DNA from: Aaosphaeria pasadenensis
Lineage: Eukaryota > Ascomycota > Dothideomycetes > Pleosporales
Direction of reading: 5' to 3'
DNA: 64,000 nt
Assembly (NCBI GenBank): GCA_022813625.1
Contig: JAKLMB010000012.1
Location: 310,001 to 374,000 of the forward strand
The notes below the pieces were generated by a model that did not search any database, was not told where the DNA came from, and saw only the letters and a list, made by a program, of their open reading frames with translations. Positions 23,532 through 34,949 of the stretch are shown here, piece after piece (within the stretch, counting starts at the first letter, position 1; each line of letters starts with the position of its first letter). A program made the position numbers and the translations under genes.

Positions 23532-25266
23532 CTATGCCGCATACAGATCCGATAGTACCTCCTTCACCAAGGCCTGCATGTCCTTGGCGGCCTCCCTCCC
23601 GGCCTCGAGCACCTCCTCGTGGTTGGCCTTACCCTTACTCAGGTGTTCCGTCAACTCCGCGGTGCTCATGCCCTGGATCTCCGGGTCGTCGCCTCTCGGG
23701 CCGGCCTCGAGTATCGAGACGTTGGTCACCAAGCTGAAAGCAAGAACGCGCAGACCCGCGTGGCGGGCAACGACGATCTCCGGCACGGTAGACATGCCCA
23801 CGACGTCCGCGCCCAGCGTGCGCAGCATACGGCATTCCGCACGAGTCTCGTATCTAGCAACCCAAACCCAACATTAGTAGTTGAACCTCAAGAATAGAAC
23901 CACAATTCTGTCCGCCTCATCACCCAGCAACCCAATGCCCCAGTGATGTCTGTCATCCTGATCGTGACCGTGAAAGTGAAAGTGAAACGCAAAGATTAAG
24001 AAAAAGAAAGTAGGAACTCACGTAGGCCCCGCAACAAACGCATAAACACCCTCATGCAACCTCCTCTTCCCTTCCTTGAACCCCAACTTCCCCCACGCCG
24101 CGTGCACCCTCTTCCTCAGGTCGAGGTCGTACGCGTCCGACAGTGGCGGGAACCGCACGCCGAACTCCTCGATGTTGGGGCCACGCAGCGGGTTCACGCC
24201 TACCATGCCTGCGATGTTGAGATGCTTTGCTTCGTTAGCATGTTGTCCCTTGTGTAGATGAGGAGGGGAACTCACGTCGTTCAAACACACGATGTCCCCG
24301 ACGGCGTAGTCTTGGTTCAGGCCGCCGGCTGCGTTGGTGACTTTCACACGTAGACCCATTAGCTCGATATCACACGGAGAGGCATGTCTGTTTGTCTCCA
24401 GGGAGATATGGGGAAGGGGAGAGGAGAGAGAGCTCACCGATGATGGTCTCCACGCCGATGACCTTGCACACGCGCGCGGCGAAGGTGACGAGGTCCATTG
24501 AGTGGCCTTCGTAGAAACTGGGGAGTGCAGTGTTAGCAATATACCATTTGATACCTTTTTTTCTAACGGCTCTGCTCTTGAATGCAGTGAAAGTCCGGGG
24601 GGGACAGATGAAACCACTAATTCCCTCCCACATATTGAGAGTAGAGAGAGACCCATCCATCTTTCAGACTGGACAAAGATGGAAGCATGGTATAAGGGGA
24701 AGGGCAATACTCACTGTGCCCTACCGACGAGAAGCGCGACGGGGATCTTCTGCGGTCCCATGAAGCCGAAGACGAATTTCCCGGCATGGCCTTGTACTGT
24801 AATATACTCGTTAGCTTTTCTGTGGTATGCATGCTGTGAAGACTTGAGGGCTTTGTGTTGAACTTTGGACGAAGAGAGGAATGGAAAACCAAAACATCTG
24901 CTTTTGACAATCTCATCGTTCCATCCATCCATTTAAATCCACATAAACGAGCTCTTCCAATCCATCTCTTCAATTCCCCCTTCCCCCTTCCCCCAATCCT
25001 TGCCCCCCATCCAAAAAAAAAAAACAAATGAATGAAAGGAAGCAAGAAATCCTACCAGTGCTCCTAGGAAAATTCGGAATATCCCCATACGCCAGCTCGA
25101 CCTTCTCGTCGCTTTCAATCGTGTCCGCGAGCCCGCCGAGCCCGGAGCCACACACGATGGCGACCTTCGGTTGCTGGAGCGAGGCGGGCAGTTTGGACCG
25201 GATGAAGGATGTTGATTCGAGGGCGCGGGCGTGTGCGTTTTTGGGTTGCGCCGTGGGGTCTTCCAT
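23532..25266 (-). CDS. purine nucleoside phosphorylase, 320 aa, six exons
   Basis: Cleaves inosine and guanosine with phosphate to base and ribose-1-phosphate in purine salvage. Exons are 25266-25056, 24796-24715, 24517-24438, 24340-24276, 24224-24022 and 23853-23532 (963 nt, in frame). Diagnostic motifs in order are '[14 protein letters not shown]' (phosphate loop), 'VGRAHFYEGHSM', '[18 protein letters not shown]', '[20 protein letters not shown]', '[17 protein letters not shown]' and 'FSLVTN' with the base-binding Asn. Length and motif order match the trimeric low-molecular-mass PNP family. Introns 24797-25055 (259 nt) and 24518-24714 (197 nt) are longer than average here. No targeting signal is seen, so it is presumably cytosolic. 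Confidence 0.95.
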
Positions 25267-26067
25267 TTTGGGTGATTTTTCTTTTTGAGAGAGAAAAAGA
25301 AATGTGGTTTTATGGAGTGTGGTTTGGGGAGGTGGTGGTGATGCTGATGTGTGATGCTAATTGGGAGGAGGGGTGAGTGGTGGGGTAGCTTTTCCTGTCA
25401 GAAGGATGTCGATATGTCTGTCTAAGACGTATTGTTTCCCTGAAAGCCGTTGCTGTAAAGATCCGGGAGAAGGGGAGAAAGAGAGGATTATCGTGAAAGG
25501 GCACAAGACACTTTTTAGTTTCTGATATTTACGAGTCACGGAAACCGCCGCAACGGGAGATCTAGGTGTGTAGTGGGAAGGTGAGAAGCATAGTGTATGT
25601 TCTTGGCGCGGCGAGGTCCGACGATGGATTTGATATCCATGGGAAAGTGGAGTTTAGCGTTTCAGTAATGGGTCGGGGTGTGGCTAGTTTATTTACCACA
25701 GATGTGTGTGTGGAGTTTCAATTAAAAAGTACTTTGGTGGTAGGTTCCGTAGACATCAGAGATGGTAATAAGATGCAATAAAGCGTAGAATTTTTGAGGT
25801 TTCAGCGGGTGTCGGTTCCGCGGGTATCTAAGAAGTGGGTTTTTGGTGATCTATGGATGATGATCGATGGAAAATAACAGCAGACAGCTCGCCACCAGTG
25901 AAGGTGTTCTGACTATTTACAATAACACTGATCCTTACTACAAACTCTCAAGTCACTCAAAGGCTACTACTGACGACGACATTGTCCCTAAACTTCCTGT
26001 TCATCTCCCAATTTGAAAGTCGAAATTCAATGACGCGCATGCTCAATTCCTGAGTTTCGAGAGGCAT
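25267..26067. other. intergenic: PNP promoter and HSF1 3' flank
   Basis: Both neighbours are on the minus strand. A few short frames without motifs; no gene seen. Confidence 0.5.
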
Positions 26068-28378
26068 TTACCTCCTCCTCCGTTTCGGACTCCTGCCATT
26101 ATCGTCGTCAGCATCTTCTACTGTCACTGCAGGAGACGCCGCAGATGAGCTCACACTTTCCACGCGGTTCCGCGTGGCCTCGTCGAAACCCAAGAGGTCC
26201 TCATTCGCTCCGGGAACATCAAGGCCTGAAGCAGCACTATCAAGTTGGCTGTAAAGATCAGGAATGTCGAGATCAGGGGCATTGATATTGTCGCCATTGT
26301 GCGCATTCGATGTCATGTAGTCCTCATTGGGGATGAAAGGATCGAGGTCCAGGTCGAATTGTCCTGGGTCGCCTACAGCACTGTTGAAGTATCCACCATC
26401 TAGGCCAGGGATCGACCCGCTGGGTGACAGGGGCTGCAGGCGCTCCTGTAGACTTTGCACACGCGACCCTTGCTCCTCGGACATCTTTTGGAGAAGGTCA
26501 AGTTGCTGCTGGGTAGCTTCAAATTGACTAAGATCAGGCATGGCTGGGGGTTGAGGTGAAACCATCGCATTGTTCGAATTCTGGGCAAGGGTCGAATTAG
26601 GAGAAGCGGCCGATGCATTGTTGGCCATCATAGACAAGACATCGTTCCGTTGTTGCTGGGTCAAGGGAACATGTCCATCTTGAGCTTGGTAATTGGCAAG
26701 TGCTGCTGGGAAATCAAATTGAGGCGTCTGGCTAGCTGATTGGCTGGCATTTGCATTCGCATTCTGAATGGCAGACATGATCTCATCATTCTCCGGTACT
26801 TGCCCAAGATTTGGAGTGGGCGACTCGGTCTCCACTTTCAAGAAAGGAGGCGAAGGTTGGTTAACATTGCTTGCATTCTTAGTCTGTTGCTGGTTGATGG
26901 TTTGTGGTGGTGGAACTGGCGATCGCGTTGCAGTTTGCCGTGCTGCAGTCTTTGGAACATTGATGTTCGGCGTAGACCGATTGGAAGGACTGATAGTGGC
27001 AGCCCGATCTGTTGGCGTCATGGATTCCTTGACCATCGGCGCAGGCAGCAGGGCAAGGGGACGTCTAGGTGGTCGCGGCATTTGGGGAGATTTGTCGATA
27101 GTGGGTTCCGGGTAGTCCCCCACGTCCACGACACTACCATGAGACTGCTGCGGTGCCATCGAGGGGCCAAAGATATCCGCAAGATTGGGGCCATTGTTGT
27201 TGCCTTCCAACGTCCGGTTGTAGAAGGTAGCCAGAAAGGTGAGGATTGCATTAATGGAGTTCTCATGCCGATCATGGAGAGTCTGGAATGCCGTGGCTTG
27301 TTGGTACAGCTGATCATTCTGCCGTCTGATTTGCGCCAGGACATTCGATATCACCTTCTGCTGTTGCTGCAGTGTGCGGACCTCGCTCCTCAAGCTGTTG
27401 TACTCTGCCCTCGGTATCAAGGCCATATCTTGATTGTTCCTAAGTGTCAGTCCGTCCTCGCCATAGGCAACACCAGGATCTTGTGTGAATTTGCGCTCGT
27501 CGTCGCTATCTCCTTGTTTGCCTTCATCTTCTCGCTTCCGTTTCGGCGCTCCGGACGGATTCTTAGGTTTCTGAATGAGCCAAAGCAATTCAGATCGGCC
27601 ACGCTTGAAGTATTTGTTGTAGTATTCGCTAGGCGCTTTGGCCTTCGCTTCACTGGCCTTCATAGAATTGTCGGACAGGCCTACTTTCTTGTGGAAGCCA
27701 TACATATTGAGCTGCCGAACGAAAGAGGCATAGTTGTTGTGCTTGAAGAGTTCTGGGATGAGGGTTCTGGCGAATTCATCCTCATCCAGCACGATAAATG
27801 AGTTACCGTCATCAGACCATCGGATAAGATTTGTGTTCTTATTGTTGTCAAGAAAGCTGATTGGGCCATTAGCATACTCTTCGGAAAGCTGCATTACGAA
27901 CTAACCTGCTCAATTTCTGGACAAATGGCGGAATTTGCTTTCGCTTAGTTTGAGCATCTTTCCGCGCCAGAAGAGCCTTTTGTTCCAGTTCGTCGTCGTC
28001 TTCCTCTTCCGCACCCTCCCACTGCCCAGGATTCGCGTTGTTGAAGTTGTCCCATGGTGTTCGCCCTCGCGCGGCAATCTGTTGATTTGGGTTTCGTCGG
28101 ACAAGTTGTCCGGTGAAGGCTGGGTCCGTGGTCGTGCTGTTATCAAGGCCATCCAACGACACTATCCGATTATGAGAAGATGGACCAGAGCTTGTTCCCA
28201 TGCCTGTAAAATCGTAGAGAGATGGATCGCCGAATGCGGGCGTTATATCAGCTCCCGCAGAAGGATCCACCCAGTTGTTCATAAACTGATCCGCATCTTG
28301 CTGAGTAAACATGGAGTTGTTCTGGGTTTGCGATAGCTGCGGCGATGCACCCGGAGCGCGTCTCTTTCGTGAGGACAT
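26068..28378 (-). CDS. HSF1: heat shock transcription factor HSF1, 753 aa
   Basis: Trimeric activator binding nGAAn arrays in heat-shock and proteostasis genes. Exons 28378-27906 and 27856-26068 give 2262 nt in frame. The intron splits the DNA-binding domain, restoring 'PPFVQKLSSFLDNNKNTNLI'. The domain spans residues ~148-260 and includes 'FVRQLNMYGFHKK' with the recognition helix at ~203-215 and 'FKRGRSELLWLIQK'. A basic patch ('PKRKRED') follows. The HR-A/B trimerisation heptads lie at about residues 300-350 ('SLRSEVRTLQQQQKVISNVL', 'AQIRRQNDQLYQQATAF'). A Gln/Asn/Pro-rich region and a shorter possible HR-C-like helix near 'EATQQQLDLLQKM' precede an acidic C-terminus ending 'SPKRRRR', probably a nuclear signal. 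The ~145-residue N-terminal extension is normal for fungal HSF1. Confidence 0.95.
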
Positions 28379-29589
28379 TGGATGTGAAGGTTGATCAACG
28401 GACGAAGAAATTCGGAGTGATATCAGAACGCCGAGGCGATCGCTCGATTGCAGACCAGATAAGTAATCCTGTAATTTGCTAACCTGGTTCGTGAGTCCCA
28501 GGTAAAGTTATTTCCCTCTTTTTCCGACAGAACAAAAAGTCGCTGTGCTGTCACTCTCGGTAGTCGGCTCAAATGTTCACTTGGGGACTGAGACAGTCGG
28601 CGTGCCTTCGCGTGCAATTTGGTGTTGTCGCTGTCCTCAATGTTGATTCTCAAGAGATGAATATGTGTTCGATCGCGAACTGTCGCGGATCATTCGGTAT
28701 TTGTAGAGCCGTTGTTGCGGTGGCTTGTGGAATCGACCAGGCTATGAATGCGTCCAGTGAATAAACCTAGACAAGCAGTCTATTTGTTTTCCTTGATCAA
28801 ACCGGCTGTCATCACAAAGGGCTTTGAGTCATTGCTTGCACAAACTGATTTGATCGTCCAAAAGGTGGAAAGGGCGTCTTGGAGAAGGCTGCGACGGTAG
28901 GGCGGTCGGAGAAATCGGTTAGGTGGGTTGCGGTGGTCAATTCAGCGTGATAAGATGGGTCAGATCGTCGGTAAACTTTCGCGGACGCCGAATTCGAATT
29001 GCTCAAGGCTTACAACGATTGTACGTCTAGGGCTTGAAGAATTGCGGTAGAGTGTAAACCCTTCATGGCATTCTTCTTGACAGAATGATGAACTCACTGA
29101 ATCGGTCAGACGTTTCCCCGGGATCCGCAACATGACTCGTTTCTTTTCGGCACGTCATCCACGTGCTCTAGCGCTGACTCTAATTTGTACTACCTAAATT
29201 ACTGTAACTCCTAACGCTTACATTGAACAAAATACAAAAAGTATAATTTCTTGAAGAATTGAAAGACTACTAGATACTTTTGTTTTCTAGTAGATCATAT
29301 AGGGTAGCTGAGGCAATATCATCAGGCTCTAAGAAGTTATTTGCTATCAATGCTTGCCCTTGGAGTAGGAAATTAATTGTATAGCCAAACAATCAGGGCA
29401 ACTCAGCAGCATTCAATCGGCTTCAATGGGTAAGTAGTGTTATTGTAGTTATGTCATTCATTCAGGATGCATCATTTCTGACATGATGTGATCTTCTATT
29501 CATCCTAATTCAAGTAAGGCTCATTCAATTTCCCGGCAAAACTACTTATCTTTTCTGGATTGCCCGCATCGTGTCCCGTGTCACTGCAT
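28379..29589. other. HSF1 promoter grading into an AT-rich stretch
   Basis: The first ~700 bp serve as HSF1 5' region. From about 29160 the sequence becomes visibly AT-richer. Inverted repeats are visible: arms CTACTAG/CTAGTAG at 29267-29293, and AGGATG/CATCCT near 29464-29506 enclosing a CATCAT/ATGATG hairpin. No coding sequence found. Confidence 0.45.
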
Positions 29590-30752
29590 TCATTGATTTC
29601 TTCTCTCTGCCTCCCAACGAACCATTTCAGGGAGTGACTCCTCTAGACTGGGCATTATAGGGTTCCACCCAAGGTACTTGCGAGCTCGATGTGCTTCACC
29701 TTTGCTATTGAGGCCCCATGAGAGCTTCTCAAAATCATCCCTGACTTGGGAAACTTTGCAGGAAAGCTCCCTGGTCCCAGTTCCTTCTACCAGGCCCTGT
29801 CTGCCGGCCTCTTCCAGAATTGACACAGCCAAGTTTTTCCAGTTATGGTAGCCCTTTTCCGCGAGATAGTACACTTGAGGGCCCCAGATCTCCTTTTCAT
29901 AACCACTGTCTTCGATATGGGTCGCTTGGGATGCGAGAAGCATGATAAGATTCGAGAGATCCTGAACATGGACATTGTGATTCTCGGAGAGACCGGCTCC
30001 TATGACAGGTGCATACCCCTCTTCCAGGATCATATCAATCATCACAGGTACCTGGCGACTTCTGCAGTTGATAGCACCCCGACCGATACCGTACACCTTC
30101 GGTGGACACACAATGGCCGCCTTTATGGCCCCTTCTGACTGAGCCCCCTCTTCTAGTACAATTTTATCGACATTTCGATGAAAGGCATGGTCGGGGAGGC
30201 TTAGTAGAGCATCCACACCCTCTAAGTCATTGTAGGAATACTCTTCCATGGGCTGCTCTCCATAACGCTTGTGTTCCATATCATACCAGCAAAGGATGCC
30301 GGTTCCGCTTATGTGAATATAATATCCAGGTTTGGAAGCAGCATGGGTCTCTCGTAGACCAGCTGAAATAGCGCGAGCAGATGTTGCATGATCCGAAGAA
30401 TCAGCAGTGTCTTGAGGTAGATTTTAGCCTCCTAAAATTACTATAACACTTTTGGGGTATAACTTACGAACAACAACATCCGCTGCGGCTGCAGCGTTCT
30501 TGACGACTTCAAAGTCATCAAGGCCATCGATTACTAGTTTGGTATTGGGAAAAGCAATCTAAATTTTCTCACCTTGGTCGGGGCTCCTAACAAGTACAGA
30601 GTAATTCCAATGAGGGTAGGCGTCCATCAATCTAAATAGAGCATCACCACCAATGTATCCCGAAGCACCAGCACTGTGACACGTTAAATTACGAATATAT
30701 TGATAAAAGGTAAATCAATCAAGACCTACAGAAAAACCTCCTTGACAGGCAT
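29590..30752 (-). pseudogene. atypical SDR / NAD(P)-epimerase-like gene with one in-frame stop
   Basis: Exons 30752-30730, 30673-30468 and 30410-29590 (1050 nt, in frame) encode an extended/atypical short-chain dehydrogenase. The N-terminus rebuilds as MPVKEVFLAGASGYIGGDAL, with the GxxGxxG dinucleotide motif, and then 'YSVLVRSPDQGEKI'. Codon 46 is TAG (plus-strand 30559-30561), after which the same frame continues as 'IAFPNTKLVIDGLDDF' and stays open for 303 codons. Later blocks include 'YYIHISGTGIL' and 'AAIVCPPKVYGIGRG', matching the family of fungal NAD(P)-binding epimerase-like proteins (yeast YLL056C type). Everything else, splice sites included, looks intact, so the loss appears recent. 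A C-to-T change of CAG would create this stop. An in-frame upstream ATG at 30764 would add four residues. A 39-nt intron ending at the TAG is formally possible but would delete the cofactor Arg segment. Confidence 0.75.
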
Positions 30753-30991
30753 GTCAACGGGCATGTTGGTGGACTTCTGATATTGAGTGATCGTGATTGC
30801 GCTGTGCTACAATAAATAACGGGATTGGGATACTCTTGTTGTACTGCTTCAAGAACAAAAGGCCCAGCTGCAAACATTCACCTGTTGGGGAATTATTGCT
30901 TACCAATCGAGCAGATACCTAACAACGTACTGTTTGTGCAGCCTACCAGAGACATGCACAATATACACCAACTTTATCTAATCCTAGCCAT

Positions 30992-31089
30992 GTCATCGTT
31001 GTAACTGGTATGACTGGCGGTATTGGTCATTCTGGATCGCCTGATGTCACGGAATATGTAGAGCTAAAGTGATCGTTGTTGACTCCAAG
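30992..31089 (+). pseudogene. possible decayed SDR fragment
   Basis: One plus-strand frame reads VIVVTGMTGGIG (30992-31027), close to the first strand and glycine loop of a classical SDR, and then stops at TGA 31070-31072. A shifted frame reads KVIVVDSK over 31066-31089, like the second beta strand. Order and spacing fit a shortened, frame-broken SDR start. It is very short and could be coincidence. Confidence 0.2.
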
Positions 31090-32015
31090 CGTAAGGGGAG
31101 AAGATTATGCAAATCAGTCTCCACAGCTTCAACCGTATCGCCTAGACATGACGCTTCTTGGGTTCTCTTCCAACAAAAACATTGCACATTCTGCCAGTAA
31201 AATGCGTAGCCCAGCAATTAACGCTCGGGAAGCTGCCGATATGAACTTTGCGTCTAGTCCTGCTTCTACACTCCAAAGACTCAGCACGCATGTCTGCTAT
31301 GGTGGCTCCGTTATTTTGTGATAGATCGCGGGATCCGTTCACATAGACTATTGTAGGAGGTTACGAAAAGAGCTACGAAGTGATGGAAATGAATCCCTTG
31401 GTCACTTGAATTGGCTTGGACGAAGTAGCCATGGTTATTCAGCAGTCATGCTATTTAGAGGAGATGAATGCTCTTCCTAATGTCACATCTGCTAAATCAT
31501 TCTAACATTGTTCTGACCCAAAGCTCGGTCTGCCGCTAGCAGGTTCAAAATAACGAGTTTCACCGTCTTGTTGCGGGCCTGAGAAGTGTATCTTCGTCGT
31601 TGTATGTTTATCTTGTGTGCCGACGAGCTGGGGTAGCGGGATTCATAATCCGTTGCCTATCCTATATGCGTGGGCAGTGTATCGAGATAATGACTTTTAG
31701 ATAGCAAATCGTGAAAGATAATCCAAATGGAAAGGCGAATACGTGAGATATCAAAGCAATTGAGTTACAAGGGTTAGCCAATCTGCTCCTCATACAAAGG
31801 GTATGCGGAGTGTGGGATAGGAATATACATTCCGCGTTGAGCTAGCCGGCTTCAGTGGGCCCTGACCAGTCATCCAAAGGAACCTGCCCATAGTACAATT
31901 AATGATCCGAATGATAACAGCGATATCTATCAATCAACTCTTATCGTTATCGATGAAATGCATACGATGCAGTATTCTTGTCTGATCTCGTCTTCTCGAT
32001 GATACAAACCGGAGG

Positions 32016-32021
32016 TATAAA
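32016..32021 (+). promoter_or_regulatory. TATA box of the sugar transporter gene
   Basis: TATAAA, about 165 bp upstream of the transporter ATG. An intact core promoter suggests that this gene, unlike its neighbour, is functional. Confidence 0.45.
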
Positions 32022-32183
32022 GGCATGTAGCTTCGTGCATATTTTCTAGGCTAACAGCAGGGTTTGAGCTTAAACGACATTTTATTTTATTGAGTTATAT
32101 ACCTTTCGAGATCCGTCCGAGGCTTGTTCAATTACTAGATCAACATTTGATACAGCCTTCAACAGCGCATCCGAACACGCACA

Positions 32184-34020
32184 ATGGGGAATCTGCCATT
32201 ATTAAAAGGTGCCGGATTACGTGCTGCAATCGTGGGCGTGTGCGGATGGTGTTTCTGTCTTCTAGGGTATGATCAAGGTGTTCTGGGCAGTCTCATCGGT
32301 TTGCCCGCATTTCTAAGTGCAATTGGACGCCCAACTGCTGCCATCCAGGGCTTGGTCACTGCAATCTACAGCATTGGATGCGTGGTAAGCTGCCCATCAG
32401 GATCCATTTGCGACATACTCACTACAATTCTAGCTTGGCTGCATAGTGGCTGCCTTCTTCGGCCTTCGCCTCGGAAGACGTCGGTGTATTATGGGCGGTT
32501 GCATCTTTGTCTCTATAGGTGGAGCTGGTCAGGCGGCCGTCTACTCTTTAGCACAGATGATTGTTTTCCGAATTATTGCTGGTATAGGTACTGGTATGAT
32601 ATCTTCAACCGTACCTGTGTGGATCTCGGAGATCTGCGGTCCAAAAAAGCGTGGTCAGAAGACCGCATTGCAGCTTACACTCGTTCTAACCGGAAATGTG
32701 ATTGCCTACTGGCTAGAGTATGGTATGTATCTGCGATCAACACTTCGAAGGCTGTTCCTGCTCACAGATTGTGTCTTTATATGCTAATGTGGAGAGGCAT
32801 AGGGACTACTCAACTTCCGGGTGATGTGTCGTTCCGCTTCCCAATAGCTTTCCAGTGCCTTTTCCCTCTAGTTGCATTTATCATCTTACTGGGCTTGCCT
32901 GAGTCACCCCGCATTCTCTACTACTGGAATCAAGGAGAGGCCGCAGATGAAGTGCTCAGCAGGCTCCATGGATATGATAGTTTTCTTGAGTCTAATCCTG
33001 CCGTTTCTTATGAGAAACAACAGATTCTTGAAAGCATCGAACTGGAGAATAGCCTCAAGAATGGCTCTTCGATCACATGGAGAGACGCCTTCTGGGATAA
33101 CTCGCCAATTCGCAATAGCAGGCGCCTTTTCATCGTCGTTGTCCTCCAGGGCTTACAGCAGCTTGGTAAAGATATTCTGAAATACTGCAATCAACTGAAA
33201 GGCTAACACATCTAGGCGGTTGCAATGTCATAGCATACTATCAAACAACTCTGTTCACTGAATCTATTGGATTAGATGATCATAGAGCAAGACTGTTAGC
33301 CGGCTGCTCCGCCCTTTGCTTCTGGACCGGAACACTTCCGGCTATCTATCTCATTGAGAAAATTGGGAGGCGCCAGTTGATGTTATGGGGTGCTGGTGGT
33401 TGTACAGTCGCCATGCTTGCATTCACAATACTATTAGCACTTGGCACTGACCATGCAGGCCGGGGATGGGGAGCAGTGGCCATGATCTTCCTATTTGAAT
33501 TGTAAGCTTCCGTTGCCTTAGTGCCCCTCTTCACTCTCATTGTAAATCGTCCTAATTCAAATTCTTGAATAGCATTTATGGCAGCTCCTGGGCAAGCACA
33601 GTTTGGATATACAGCGCAGAAATTAGTCCCCTACGCTTCCGGCATTTCAACAGTGGCATGGGTGTATTGTCGCAGTGGGCTATGACATTTCTAACTGTGA
33701 TGATGGCACCTCCTGCTATCGCCAGTATCGGTTGGAAGACGTACATCCTTTTCGTAGTTTTCACGTCGCTGCAGATTCCATTCGGTATGTTCCTGTCACT
33801 TTTGTATGCCTCGATCATGCACTTCTAACCATTCTTCTTATTAGTTTACTTCCTATGTCCAGAAACGGCCGGTCGGACCCTTGAAGAGCTTGACCAAGTA
33901 TTCATGAAATCGGCACCTCCGGATGTTTTGCATGGTGTCTGCTCCCCGAGCCCTGCTCCCATAGAAAAGGGAAAGGCCAATGAAGTCAAATTAGATGAGT
34001 TGGCCGCGACGTGCCGATAG
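32184..34020 (+). CDS. MFS sugar transporter, 508 aa, six exons
   Basis: Predicted plasma-membrane sugar porter with 12 membrane helices. Exons are 32184-32384, 32434-32722, 32803-33165, 33216-33501, 33573-33784 and 33845-34020 (1527 nt, in frame). Sugar-porter signatures are all present: 'GYDQGVLGSLIG' in TM1, 'LGRRRCIMGG' in the first loop, 'LPESPRILY' after TM6, 'LQGLQQLGGCNVIAYYQTTL' in TM7, 'LIEKIGRRQLMLWG' and 'CPETAGRTLEELD' at the end of TM12. The central loop between TM6 and TM7 has normal length. No frame break was found, although the flanking DNA is AT-rich and the upstream neighbour is broken. The substrate is not predictable; related fungal carriers take hexoses, pentoses or sugar acids. 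Spacing to the NLR gene downstream is 929 bp. Confidence 0.93.
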
Positions 34021-34949
34021 AGTATGGAGACTACCTAATGAGCAATAGTTACCAGACGTGATGGGCTTGAGCATACAGCGAAGGTCAAAAGCGAGGCTGG
34101 TAGAAGAATCGGTCATCTCTGGCGTATCATTGAAAGAGATGAGATACAAGTCTTCACTATCAATGTGTCAGCAACTATGGAATCTTCGAATAATGCTGAT
34201 TGCAATTACATAGGAGGCTTGGATGGATTGTGTCCCTGATACCAGTCTTCTATTTTGACCATACTTGCTTGAGAGTTATCGTAGGAACATAGCGATATAT
34301 TTTCCAATGGCGTAGAAATGGAAGTCGACGTCTTCGTCTTCCAGTGTTTCCTTCGCTGAGTCAAGAACCGACGTCCAATAAGGTGACGCACTCAATTACC
34401 GCCTCCCCCAGCAGCCACTTTTTCAGCCTTCAGCCCCACAACTCCGATGTTCTTCAGAATTTCTCTGTTTGAGCTGTAATGTTTGATATTATAAAACGAA
34501 AACAATTTTTTATTTTCAAAAGAATACTCTTATAAAGCTTTTGAATGAACTATAGATCCGCTTGCTTAGAGGCATAGGGTTAAGGCGCAAGCAATTGCAG
34601 AGTCATGGCACACGTTCAATGCACAGCCAGGACGTATGCGACTGACATGTCCTAACATAGCTAAGGGGATCATCAAACTGCAGTCTAACGGAGCTGAGGC
34701 ATTCATTAAAATGATGCCTACAATGTGGCTTGCATACTCCCCTGTGAGCGCTCATTCGCCAACAACCAATCCCCCACAACATTGCATAGCCTCGCCTTGA
34801 GAGCATGAGGCCAGCCTTCCTCTCATAAACGCCAACTCCCTCACCACTGACCCCGATGAAGCGTCGAGAGGTGGCTCTACCACTTTGTTCCATTTATGGT
34901 CCATCTTACAAATTTCCACACCATATTGTACACAGATTCAGCCTAAACC
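34021..34949. other. intergenic AT-rich stretch upstream of the STAND NTPase
   Basis: No gene seen. An A/T-dense segment lies at about 34490-34550. This is the right edge of the AT-richer island; base composition rises within the next gene. Confidence 0.5.

Larger units (their letters stand above)
30753..32183. other. AT-rich intergenic stretch between the broken SDR gene and the sugar transporter
   Basis: No intact gene. It contains a possible SDR fragment (30992-31089, listed separately) and the transporter promoter at its right end. The other frames are short and without motifs. Confidence 0.5.

Noticed and set aside
26740..27801. A 353-codon plus-strand frame
   Set aside because: It lies exactly opposite the HSF1 coding exon and has no motif; HSF1 is certain.
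30559..30606. A tiny intron removing the TAG in the SDR gene
   Set aside because: A 14-nt GT...TAG segment is too short and shifts frame. A 39-nt option keeps frame but deletes the cofactor Arg segment, so a nonsense change is preferred.
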